64,000 nt of DNA, taken from NCBI RefSeq assembly GCF_037038585.1, contig NC_092523.1, positions 46,951,501-47,015,500 on the forward strand, read 5' to 3'. The position numbers and the translations under genes were made by a program. The stretch comes from Patagioenas fasciata. Its lineage: Eukaryota > Chordata > Aves > Columbiformes > Columbidae. This document shows, one piece after another, positions 10,501 through 24,400 of this stretch. Numbering within the stretch: position 1 is the stretch's first letter; every line of letters starts with the position of its first letter. The notes below the pieces were generated by a model. That model made no database searches. It was not told the origin of the DNA and was given only the letters and a program-made list of their open reading frames with translations.

Positions 10501-13500
10501 GAAATAATGTGATTTAAAACAGAAGACCATGTAACACATTCTCAAACATCTGAATGCTTGACAATAGCAATTAAAATGGAGATTTCTACTTTCCCGACCA
10601 CATGTTAAAGTCCTGTTAAACAATTATGTTTTCTAAACTACACATTAATTTGTAGGGATTACACTTGTTTTAATTAAAATCATTTCAGCATTTCAAGACG
10701 ACTTTTCAAAAGTAATTCTTAAAGACATCACGGAAGTCAAACAAGCCCTGCTATGCAATGACCCTGAAGAAGGCCAAGTCTGGAGCAAGTCTGGACAAGA
10801 TAGGTATATAAAAGGATTTCGCATTGTGCTAGTTCAGTTTCACTATTCAGGCAAGAAGTTATCATAAGTTATCACTACTACACATGAATAAGTAATTACA
10901 TGTAGTTTTGCACATGAAGTCTAAACTGAGATTGGCATACGAAAGCAACATAGCACAATACAGAATCTCCCTCAAATTCATCATGTATTTCATCTGATTT
11001 AAGAGTCAGACCATTTGTCATTGCTGCCACTCATCAGGGCTGCAGTTTGTTGACACGCCAGACCCGAAATCAGCAGGCTGGTTGGGATCACAAGACCATC
11101 ACTCAGGAATTTCTGTGTTACCACTTCATCATTTCCCATGACAGGATACGACGTGAAGAATTGGCTATATTTCACTGCTATATTGTGGCAGAATATTTCT
11201 TCTCACTAGTTTGTGGTGCATTTTTCATTAGTAAAATTTGCGGTGTGGAGAATCTAAAGTATAGCAATTATTCAAGTTCATCACTACAGGACGATCAACC
11301 CGAATCTACACAGAGCCTGAAACAGTCAAACCAACTTATATCTTTACACCACCTTCAAATGGGACCATTTGCCTTTATTTAACAATGTCTGTTCCTGCTA
11401 TTTAACACGAGTACACACTGCATAACACACTGCATGATACACAGAAGCTATGTATTTAGCAAGAGGGCAATGAACCTAAAAGCCAGGCTCTCTGCCTGAC
11501 TATGCAAGTGGAAGAAATTAAAAGTATTTCATTAAATTTGAAAGAAGTTCTAGAATATCTATATATGAGCAGGAACACCAGTGAATTTGTCTTAGCAAAA
11601 TTAATCACAATGTACTAATGGAAGAGCATAAACAACTAGAACTAAGACTGAAGCAACAGCAAGAATTTTACTTTAACTATCACCTGCCTTACAAATATTA
11701 TAAGCTCAAGTATAATCCTCTGCATCACCGAAACTTGAACAAAGCATTATCCCTACTGTTTACATGAAATGTAACAACTTGCCTGTTGTGAACAGAGGGG
11801 GTTTCTTGGATCATGCATGGTATGTTATTCTCAAGATTGTAGTTTAAACTGTTTGACAGGCAGACTGGTTGGGCAGGCCACAAGTCTCCTGTTGGGTAAA
11901 GACCTAAAAAGAGAAAAGGGAATGAAATGCAGAACAACAGGAAGAAGGCTCCAGAAACTCTGAATATCACAACAATACTTTATTCTCAGATTCACAATTA
12001 ATACTGTATGCTAGATAAAACAGAATTATTTGTCATGTCTTCAAACAAATCTCAAAAATTCTATTTGTTAAATATATATAAATACAAATTTGAACCAAGG
12101 AGTTGAAACTCAACAAAACAGGGCAAGAAATTCTTACACAGAGTCCTTAATTCATCAGCTGCCAGCACCAAGGCAGCACCCTTCCTCACGGCAGGACGGA
12201 AAGCAGGGAGGTGGATCCCCACCCATCAGTCAGAAACCATCTCTGAAGTCCAGCAGCATGAATGTAGTGGGAACAGGGTTGGGTTTTTAATAGACAACAG
12301 CCATTCATGACCAAACAATATGTGAACTCTTTATGGCTGTATTTAGCCCCCAGGGCAGGTATTCATTGTGCAGCTAAGGACTGATTGCCCTGGCTGCCCA
12401 CAGACACTTGGTTCCTATCAACTCTGTGAGAACAGGCAGCTGGAGAAAGGAAACAATAGAAATCAGCAGTTTCCATGAGACAAGGGTTGCAAAGTTGGCT
12501 CTATTTCATTATTTCACACGATATTATGAATATTGCTACTGTGGAAGAAGTTTTATCAGCATTTGTATCCTACCAGACTCAGGTTAAACCTGCAGCAGCC
12601 ATGGGCAGTCAGTTCTGCTGCCCAAAGAACCATGTGTCTTCCAACTACAACACCATGAGGCCTGTTGCTTTTATGAATCCCACTTAACAAGTTAATAGTA
12701 CTTCCCTTTGAGATACAAACAATGAAAACTCAAAAGTTCGAACAGCCCCAACCCAACCTCATTCACTACTGCTTTCGAAGTCCCAACTGAAAATTTAGAG
12801 AGAAACGCAGTTGTATTTATTTGATGTTGACCTTCATTTTAACACAGCAACCAGTGCTCTTGATCTCCCAACTGCATTATTTCGGGAAATACATCTGTGC
12901 AAAGCAAGAAGGGGAAAAAGCAAACACTACCTAAAACGTGAGTTAAAAGCTAAATGCTGTCTTGACACAGAAGATGCAGCAAAAAATGTCCAGGTTATAA
13001 GCTTAGCTTTGTTAACTTTGCTCTTAACAACATGTCTGTCAAGTCAGTGTATACAAGTGCTACAGGCAACACCACTGAAACTGCTTAACGAAGTCTGCAA
13101 AAAAACAGCTCCAGTTGTTAATAAAGTAACTGACCTTTATTTTTGTCAGGATCTGCAGCTATGTCAGTGAAACCGGGACATAAGGTTTCAGGATATTGGG
13201 GGATGCTGTTCATGTCTCTGCTGAATGAAAAGAAAATTTCATTTCTTAAGTCTAGATACTATTATATTTCATAATCCAAAGTATTGCAAAAGAAATATAC
13301 ACAGATGTAAAAAGTATTCTAATAAACATCACGATTGTTATTGCTTTCCCAGTCTTTCTTGATTTTTTTTATTTTGAATTAATCACTGCACAATTTTTTA
13401 AAGTTTTTCTTTTCAATTAAAAGCCAGCTACTTATTACACATGCAAAATGAATAAAATCAATACATCTTAATTAACCTACTTTCATTATTGAAGTATCAA

Positions 13501-16500
13501 CCTATTGCAAATTAATTCAACAGCTCTTTTCTAAAATTGGCAAAAAAGCTATAGTCCATGAAGATGAGCAGGATCTCTCAGAATATTTCAATGTTTCAAA
13601 CAGCTCTCAGGCAAGTTTACTTTCATGTGCATAAAGACACACAGGTACACATGAATATCAATTTTATATTTATCAAACCCCAAAGAAACTAGTTAATGTG
13701 AATGAAAAGGAAATATTTTCAAGTACCAGAATCCCAGAGGAAAAGGATTAAAAATTACTTTCACTAGTGAAAACAGAGTCATGAATGAGAAGTGAAATGA
13801 GGACTCGTAATAAAAATTATAGATGCTATCTCTATTACAGTAAAAAGGTAGAAAGGAATATGGGGGAGGGGGAAATCAATTTTCATGCTGTATATCCTAG
13901 GAGAACATTTTTCTCATTAAAAGAATAGCATCAACTTGAAAGTCTCACACCCACCGTTTTGGTTTTGTTTTAAAAAATGATTTTTACTTTGATACAACTA
14001 AGTGTTAATGGAAATGTAGTTAAGTTGCTAAGATCCGGACGAAATGAGAAGGTAAAAACAATTTCCTTTTTTCCCTGATTTTATTTTATACTTGGAAGCA
14101 TTTATCACATTTCTCCAGCATAATCCATTTTACATGTATCATGTACTGAAGAAGATTCTCCTTCTTCCAGCTAGTAAGTATAATTAGATGATCACAAAAG
14201 AAAAACAACAGGTAGGTATAATTTATCAAACTGAGAGAAGATTTCAAGTTGATGGTGTTTCTTTAATGTCTTAGAGGTGTAGATTCAAATTTTTACCTGG
14301 TATTGCAGATGTTATGAGACAGATTTAAAGTGACAGGAGTTTCAGATGGAAAATCATTTTGTGAAATATTCTCTCCTAAAGAAAAGAATGACTGTGAAAA
14401 TCAAAGATCCTAAAAAAAGAAGTATGCACAGAATATACATACACACAAATAGACTCATCAACGGTGTTAATCAAGTCTTCTCTCAGACTGGAGTATCACA
14501 CAATTCATTATCTATTAGATCGGAGGTTCAGATACACCACATACTATCTTTTGGTGATGTAAAGGTTTATACATGCACAAATATGCATGTAAGTACATGC
14601 ACATTTTTAAATTATTCAAAACAGCTTTTTTTCAGGTACTCAAGGCTGGTTTTAATTGTGCCACTTCAGCACTTTCTTTAAAATTTAGTTCTAGTGCTAC
14701 ATCAATCTGGACAGTGATGGTGGTGACAGGGTTTAGATTTTCAACTATTTTAATGATGCTCAGGCATTCAAAAAACTGCAGTAAATGAACCACAGTTCCC
14801 ATCTCTCACAGTAGCCAAGTGGCCCAGATCTCCTGGCTACTTATGCCTCAAATACCACCATCCAATTTCAGCATCTTCAGATCTGAACTGTTTTCACACA
14901 TTCCTCGTTTGCAGATTTCTTAAACAGCTATAACGAAAGGATTGTATTTTTATGACAATAATGTGATGTAACAAATTCAAAGGCAGAAATTGCTTTGACT
15001 AGAGACTCTCAGTTATTCTGTCTTTCCATGAAAACTAACTGTGCAGCTTCCTCAGTGAGGAGCCTGACATTTTCTCTACAGCCTGGCAGTTCATCTCCAC
15101 AAAACTTACGGTACTTTTCTTTCAAGGAACAAGTTCTGTCAACCTTTCCTTGTGTTTCTGAGAGGTGCCCTATAAAAGGCAAGCTACGTGCTCCATGCCA
15201 CGATACGCCTTTCCATGCAGAAGGAAGGCTGAAACTCTGCCCACTATGGTGCAGAGGTGATATTTGCAGGACTTACGAGATGGAAGAAAATGCCTGGCAG
15301 TGATCATGGGCTTTTTATCTCCATCTGAACTGCTGGTGCTGCTCCAGCTACCCCAGCTCCCACGACTGGCACGAACACTTCCTGATGAACTTCCACAATC
15401 CGAACTTGAATCAGAACAAAACTTCTCCAAACACTTCTTTTTAGATCGTTGATAGAAGCTTTCTAAAGAAGTTGTGGGGAAAAAAAAAAAAAAACCACAC
15501 ACCAAAACTCAACTCAACACATAACATTTAAGAAAGACTTTCGCATGAAGATTCAGTGAGAAGTCATCTGAAACATGAATTTACATGGATTCTCTGAATA
15601 TCTTGATAACAGAACAGAAACTGTTAGCTTCAGGCTAAATGTGCCAGCCCCTACCATGAGGAGCTTATGACCTACATGACATCCCCAGTGCAACGAATGC
15701 AGCTAGAGGCAATAGTTTCAAAGAGGGAGCCCATATAATTATTTGAAATATATGGTTAATATTTTAAACATGAAACATATCCTGGCCATAGGAACATGCC
15801 TACTAAAAGCAAGGACAAATGTTGCAAGTAATTCGTAAGCGGTATATTCGCTTTCTAATTATTCCATCAGGGAGGCAAAGAACAATCTTATAAACTGATA
15901 TCCTTCTTCAGCTGTCCTCTTGCTAAAGCCCAGGAAAAACACCTGATTACAATGCCAATGGAAAGGCAGGAAGCAGGTACCCAAGCTAGTGGTGGTTTTG
16001 AAAAATGACCTGCCTATTCTAAAGGTGGCGTTTGCAATAGAGTCGCTTCAGTTAACAGTGGCTGTAATTTGAACATGCAAACAGACTGTCAGTCCTCGAC
16101 CCAGGAATGATAGATTATGGCTTCAGAATGATTCATCTTGTGATCTGCACCACCAACCAAGCCCTCAGAGAAAGCACACAGAGCCCTTTTGAAATGAGCA
16201 CGTATTATTTCAGGCACTGCATCGCACCAGTCCTGCCGTCTTCGCGCCAGGGTTTGATGGGGAGAGGAAGGAATACAGCTCAATTGCCACAAAACCCATG
16301 TTACATTTCCTCCCCCATTTAAGACAATTAAGTTTGCATACCTGTTTCTCCCTGTATAGACAAGCTCCCAGCTTTCTGGTCTGCTTTACAATTTTCCCCG
16401 TTACCCTGAGGACACCAGGCTCTTATTCCAATATTCGCTCTCAGTTCCGGCCTTTCAAATTCACTGCAGATATGCTTCAACTCACTCGGCTCAGGGACCC

Positions 16501-19500
16501 TAATACAACCACACCCAAAGAAACACGTTTGCATTTTACATTTCAGCTGTATTTTTCCTTTTCAGGCATTAAACATGTCAGTTCAAATGGCTATTGAGGC
16601 AGGGTATGGGGCAAGCAACAGGTTTAGGAGTCTTACTCCCCAACTTTACACAAACCTAGAAAAGCTTTCCCAAAATGCAACACCACACAGACTCCTATTT
16701 CTCAGGGCAGGGAAGCAAAATAATGCATGTACGGTTAATTCCATTCTCTAACTTACTTGCAGAAGGCAATCAGATATTATAGTGTACGAAGATCTAGATA
16801 AAGAGAAAACCATGCCCTATGTCTAATTCACTGGCACAATTACAACTAGAATAAAACCATCATCTGAAGTAATCTTCAGTTTTTGCAAGTAAAACTGAAA
16901 TATTTGGATCCAATATCATAATCAGAGAGTATTAAGGGAAACCACAAAATCCAGCTCTCAAATTTCTAGAGGAAGGAAATTGTTACTTCTTAACTCAGAA
17001 AGCACCAACTGCTGAATCTGTCCAAGGAAGAGATACCATATTTCACTATTTCACTTCCATTTTTTTATCCTTCCTACCTGCGAAGGTGCGCATCCTGCAA
17101 AGATTTACAGATATACTGCTTTCCCATGCAATGAATAGTAATTTGTTTATAATGAGTTATAACAGGCCCTTCAGATTTACAATCTCCTTGTTAAGTTCAC
17201 TGACCTCAACAAGACCACTTGCAATAAAAATTAAGTCTGTGAAGGCTTTGTAGAATTGTGATCTTAATTCAGAGAAGTGAGGAAGGGGAAGGAGAAGGAT
17301 TTTCTCCTCATAAGTGTTTCTATTCTAGCAGCAGTTTATAATTGGTATTTTTTTTCAACAATCCAAATAAATTAAAAGAAATTTTAAAAGAAAATATAAA
17401 ATAATTAAAGAGTAGTTTGGTTGACTTTAGAAATGTATTTAAACAAACCTCGGGGCAGTGAGGAAGTAACTTCTTGAAGTGCTCTCAATATTCTTTTGAA
17501 CCTAGTGCTGCTCTAACCTTTTCATTCATTAAGGCAAAAAGGCAAGACCCTGTCTCTTTTCTATGTATTTCTCTTTCTGAACTACTAGAAGATAACATTC
17601 CCTCAATTACTGAATATAGCAGATAATTATCCTGAAGGTTGAATAATTTCAACAATTTTATTTTCCTTTTTTCACTGCAGAGAATACAAGACTGGATTTT
17701 ACCCACAGAATACACAGGAGGGTAACCATCCAAACTTCAGAGACAGCAAATTCCAGACTATAACGCAGAGTGACCACTGCTATGCAGAATGGAGTGTGTC
17801 TATATACATGCAGATTTACAAATGGAAATTTTTCTTTTGCTGGTGATACTTAGTACTGCACATTCTTAATAATAAAGGTTCAGGCCAGGATTAAAGTGTG
17901 TTTATTTAAATAGATAAAGCAATCCTCCTATTGTACTACGCAAAACTCAGAAAAAACCTATGAAAACATTAAAGCAACTCTGGATTTCTTCATGATTTGG
18001 TGAGGCAATACATACCTTGTAGATATATTAACATTCTTCTTTTTATTTTTTCTAGGCGTTCTATTTCTATTCCAATTCATATTTGGTACATTTCCTTCCT
18101 TCTTCTCCTGAGGTTTCTTCTTCCTATATGCATCTTCTTGCTAAATGTAAAAATACGAGCTGAGACAATACATACTTTAGAAAATGAAGTTACCTCAGTA
18201 AATGAACTCCACTGGATTTTTCTAGCTAAACTTCCCTGGACAAAATGACCTGACCCAAATGCATAGTTACTTCATGATTTAGTGCCTTTCCACAGCACAT
18301 CCTCTTTCCAGCACCATCAACTTGACCAGCCTTTCCAAGATTCTGTCCTTCACGACACCAACAGATGATGAGAGAAAAATGTTTGAATTCCCAGTGTTAG
18401 TATTTCCCCCCTCATAGCATCTAGCTCTGACTTCCAGGGAAATAAAAAAATAGGGGGGAAGAAAAAGGAAAGCAGTCAATAAAATTCCCAATGTGCTAAA
18501 AACAAAAAACATCTGCCAGATTTATGATCAGTTTGTATGCAAGTTCAGCAGCAATAAATCCTCCCTTTCCTCAGCAGCTGGGGGGTTGGGGGAAGGCACT
18601 CATTTGAATTACAACTGAGGAAATTATGGGGTAATTTAACCAAGAAATAATAGTCATTTTTTAAAATGCAAAAAACAAACTGAGCACCATCAGCCACACA
18701 TGGAGAGAAGGTTTTAACAACAGTTCCCAAAACAAGACTAGACCCTTTCTTTTCTGCTATATGTTCCTCAAACACGGTAAGCAATTCCTCTTCACACCTT
18801 TTTGCCATGGGATTCCTATCCAGCAGACAGGACACAAATATAACCCAAAATTCTTGGGTTTACTCATTACCTAATGAAGTTCTTTAAGTGTTTTACACTG
18901 CTTACAAGAAAGGTATAGTCTGTTAAGGGGCTTCTGCCTGCTGTATTCTCAAATGCAAATTTCTGATGCAAAGCCCTATATTTAGAGGTCAGGTCTGCAA
19001 ACGAATGCAAATATGCCCATCTGGGGCACCTCTCCTCCAGAGTACGTTCCCACATCACTGCTGTGGCTGATAGCTGGCATTAGATTCCAAGCATGTTTGT
19101 GCCTGCCCTGACAATAACCATTAATATCTCTGCTTGTGATACAACCAATATCATAATACAAGAGCTGTTTTAATTTTTACCAAAACTGTTCATCATTCTA
19201 AAAAGCAGCATTAGTATGCAGTAGATGTGGGACAGCACATCTGTGTATTTCCTTGTTCATCCAATTTACAGTGTTTCAGATCTGTGACTGTATGTAATAG
19301 TCCCCACATACACATACCTATGTATGTGTATACAAATACACATAAAAACCAAAAAGATCCTTTTAAACTTGAAAAGCAGAAAGATCACAATACAAACCTC
19401 AGAAGTAATCTCCTCTTTTGCACAGCATGGAGTCTCTTCCTTAGGTCCTTTATTAATCTTTTTCTCTGTGGAAGGCTTTAGGTTGATCTGCTTTTTTAAA

Positions 19501-21381
19501 GTCTCACAGTTTTCTGTTTCATTCCTGAGAGGCACTTGCTGGCTATTCCCTACAATTAAACAGGAACATCAGTTTGTCTGGGAAGAGAATGGGCTCTCAG
19601 TCATAACCACATCATCATCTACCTTTCTTTAAAAACAGACTTGTGCTCCTTTCCAAAACACTAGGAGACTAACTTCTAGGCTGATGATGCTGAAAATTTC
19701 AAAATCAACAGCTAATGCTGTATAAAAATTTCTTATAGCAGTTGCAAGAAGTAGATCTGTATTGATTCATGCTCATGGGCACACCAATCCCAGCACATGC
19801 ATAAATTGCCCAAATCCTGCTCATCTTATCTGAATTTGAGCTATTTGGGGGCCACAGGTCCGTAAGGTAGAATCTGAAGCCAGAGAACACTGGGCTAAAA
19901 AACAAACAGGAAAAACCCCTGCAACCTGAGTAGGGATTTTACTTTTCAAAAATGGGTAGATCAATATAAGGACAATCTTTATTTGGTGTTTTCTGTCTCT
20001 AAAGTGCCCTCTGCATTCACTATGAAGAAAAAGGGAAGTCATCCTTCCTTTAGGATGGGTTCTGCATTAGAAGTTCATTTTCTTCAGAGTTTTGTGAAGA
20101 AGAACTGTCCTTGTGTAACAAAAGCCAAGAGATGAAGAAAATGAGAGGAAGTCTGCCCCAGCAACCAGCTGAGTTGCCCAGTCGAGTCACAGTCCCCAAG
20201 CTGGATGGGACAGAATTAACTTCACCTCTGATCAGTTCCAGGTATCTCAAGATACCTGCAACACGTCCCCTGTGATCTGCTACTGAGACCTGTGGCTGCT
20301 CTACATGAGAAACACCATCGCTTATCTCACTGAACTGGTCTTCCCAAACATTTTTATGGTTTTCTATCTACCAACAAGCTACGACATTCCAGCTCTGACT
20401 CAGCTGCCCTCTGCTCTCTGGTGCGGGCACTCACAGTTGCTGCAAAAGGTGACCATGTGAACAAAACACTAGGAGAGACACCAGGCAAGGGAGGCTGCCA
20501 GAGCTCTAAAAAATGCTCTCTTGTTCTCCAGAATGCAAACATGAGAGTACCTGATGTCTTGATGACCCCCTGCTCAGACAGAAACCAGTCTGTAACTATA
20601 ATCAAGATCCAAACACTGCAACATGGTACTTTTTAGACTTCATTTTTCCTACCAGACTTCTTGAAACACAGAAATACAACCCTGACAGTGCAGAAAACCA
20701 TAACTGCTAATAAGACAAGGCAGCAGATTACCTTTACCACTAAATACAAGTAACTGTAAGTACTCCTGAGACACTCTCTCAAGGTGGAAGTTCTGTCAAT
20801 GAAGATGTCTAGTGTCTCCCAATTGGTTTATGTATAACCATGATTTCCACAGCCTGTACTTAGTTACTTCTCTGTGTACATAAATACAGTTAAGATATAA
20901 TTATTAATTTTTTTATTTCCCCCATCTGATTTCCTAGTCCAAAACAAATAACAAAGACCACTCTGCAGTTTAGGAGCACATGAAGAATGCCAAAGTACTT
21001 TGCAAGTATGAGTGAAATTATCCCGCCTCCACCTGAGACAGGACACTGGCACCCGCTGTATCTCACAGATAATGACGCAATGGGAAGCGACGGTCCCAGG
21101 GTAACAACTACACCCTGCAGAGGGGCCTGAAATCCCTCTGTGCTGGCTCACTTACTAAATAAACTCTACCACAGCTACAGCAAATACCAGTCTTCAGCAT
21201 TCAGCTGCCTTGCTGAGTGCCTAAGTAATGCCAAGCTGCCAGAGTACACATCCTCCTCTCCTATGTTCTTGATTTCCCCCAGGTGCTCTTGGCCTGCTCT
21301 TAATATTCTGGGTTGTGAAGCTAAGAGGCAAGACTTCCCAGGCAGCTTAGTTCCACAATTAGAAAAACAACAACAAAACCA

Positions 21382-21416
<35 letters not shown>

Positions 21417-24400
21417 AAACAAAAAAAACAAACAAACAAAAAAAACAGCATAAAAAATACAGCTATGCAGTTACTAGAAGAAATGTTGATCTGCGGATTC
21501 TTACAAAATATAATTTCACAATACTCTGATGTCAGCTTTTGTTATTTTCGCTGGTTTTATCAAAAGAGTTCTGGATATCCAGTACTGAATATGCCTGCTT
21601 GGTGATTAAAAATCAGGCATCAGACTTCCAGTGGATCTGAAAATCGCAAAGTGGGACGTTTCTGAATATTTGAAAAGGCCAATTTATATCTTATAAGAAG
21701 ATCTAGAACATCAATTATTTTAACCATTAAAATGTTACAGCACAAGCCTGAAATATGTAAACCAGGCAAATTTATGATTTATGAAACAACTTTTAATTCA
21801 AGCTGTTTCCTTAGGAATGTAAACAGATAAATCACAGTGAACACATAAGAAATACCACATCTCCTTGTCCCACGCAAAAGACAAAATCCTGTCACAGTGA
21901 ACTCAACAGAAGATTTCACCCAATAATTTCAACTGACAGAAATGGCAAAAAAAAATTACCACTATTTTTCCTAGAAATTTCTTGCAGTTCCGGCTGTTGC
22001 TGAGGTGAATTTCTGGACGAGTGACTTTCAGGTAGCTTCTTGGACATCTTCACAGGACAGAACTCCTGTTCTTTGAGCTCAACTAGATTTTCTGAAGTTT
22101 TAAGGTTAGTTTCCTTAGGAAACATACACGTTTGAAGATCTTCCTTCAGATCACACTCTGAAGAAGTATTTTTAATGAGAACTGTATTTTTCAGTGCACT
22201 TTCTTCTTTACCCAGAAAGTTTTCTGGAAGAGTTAAATTCTTGTTAACGTTTATGCCATTTGCATATTTTAGCGTTACCCAGTTTTCACTGACAACATCA
22301 GTGCAAATGTCCTCTTTTGGTGCCAAGATTTGGTTCTCCGCAATCTGATTTTGTTTCTCATCAGTAGTTACAATGGCACTGCCAGCTACTGTGTTTGGTT
22401 TCTGCTTACTGTAGTAAACTGAACATTTGTGTTTCTTCTGAGAGTGGCTGTAGGTCGCAGGACTTCTCTTTGCTGCATTCTGACTTCGGCTGGAAGAAGT
22501 GCCTACAGACAGGAATCCCTTCCCTTTACCTTTATCTGAGGAACTATAGGAATCCATAAACGTCTTGCAGCTTCCTCTGGAGAGAAAAAGAAATATTTGA
22601 AATTTGTCTTTATCTATGAAGCTATCATGAATTGTTTTATGGGATATTTTTGTAAGAAAAGAAAGGGGAGCATATATTCACAAGCCATGGAAGTGCATTA
22701 GGACTTCAATATAGCATACCAGCTAAGCACATTCTGATTTCAGTGGGAATTGAGCAATACTAAGTATGTGCTTAGACATCAAACATACTTATATGCTTCA
22801 GTAAGCGTCTAATTGATCACCCAAGAGGGGCAGATTTTAGGACCATTAATGTACTTTACATTCTTTTCATACCTGCCACACATGGTGTATCCTCAACTTC
22901 TACCACACAATTTTTTACCCCAGGTACTACTGACAATATACAAGACTAATAAACCCCTGAGTTCTTCCATTTCGCTTTTGTGGAGATGAATGTACACCAT
23001 CACACTGAAAGCTCTCTCAAAGAGGTCGCCTGGAACACCATCTCCCCTAAACCAGCCCACGGCCATATCGAAATACAAACAGACAAAGCATCACTCCACA
23101 ATAAACAGGGTACAAAATAAGGCAAATCAGAATAAGAAAAAAGTATTTTTACTTGTAGGAATCAGAGCTGATTACACCAACAGAGTTGCTGTTCTGCTGC
23201 AGTGAAGAACTAGGATTTGGTCTCTGTCTTGATTTCACGAACTCTGCTAGAATATACTGGGCTTGCTGGAAGGCTATCAGAATCACTCCAAGCAGGGACA
23301 AGCTGCCAAAGAAAACAACAGATACTGATATCTACAGTTTTCAGGAGTATTCAGTGAAAGAGTTAAAAAGCTTCTAACAAGATGCACTTTTCCAACATAT
23401 TGTTAGAAAATGCTAAGTAAGAAGACTGATGGGAAAACTCAAAATGTAGTTTAAAATAAGTAACAGTTGTAATGGTCTTTTTTCCCCCCCTTTTTTTGCT
23501 TATAGCCCATGTTATTCTCTCAATAAAATAACTCAGTCATGAGCTTCACAATGAAAAAACCTAACAAAGAAAAACTCCATTCTAAAAAAGCTAATACTCA
23601 ATTTGAAGATCAGTTAGAAGTAAGTCTGACTACAACACAACGGCAATAACTCTTGATACCTATCAGTCTTCTGAGTAGTTTCTATTCATTTATGGTAGTT
23701 ATGTCATTATTTTGATATTTATTTAATACTGTCTCTTTCTTTTCCTAGAGAAAATGCTGTCATAAAATGGACTACAAATGCCACCATACTTCAGAAATAA
23801 AACTGAAGCTGAAAAACATCCTCTCTTTCTCTCTAGTGTATTAATTGCACCAAATATAAATTGACCAGAACAAAAATCTTTGTAATTTATCAAACCACCT
23901 TCTCAAACACACAGTATAAATTTTGTCAGCAGGAAAACAGAATGAGAAATTCCTGACTGTTAAGATCCCTGTAGTTTCCCTTCTGTTGCATCTAGAACCA
24001 TGTAACATGGTCATTATTGTTGCTTCATTTGTGCTCTGACTCTTTCAGTGTCAAAAGAACAACGCAAGCATAACCACCGTGTGCATTGGGATCTCACTCA
24101 AGTATGCACCCGCGTGGCTACTTATCACCTAACACTCACATTCACTGTTTGTTGGCATGGGTGGTTGGAATTCAGAGGTGGTGTGATGAGAGCACTGGAT
24201 GTCATCTGTGACAACATAACATTCAGTTCATACTAAGCAGTGTGAAACATTAGTAAAAAAAGACGAAAGAAGAACATGTGTAGGAGCTCTTAGAAACAGT
24301 TTACCACGTGCAAGTAATGAGTCAGCTAACACAAGCCAAATCATCTTTCAGGGGCAGCCTGTTCAGCAGTGTGCCTAGCAAAAGCTAACAATAAACACAA

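Noticed and set aside
12811-13170. 119-codon plus-strand ORF overlapping exon 28
   Set aside because: Antisense to a real TMEM131L exon. No recognisable content.
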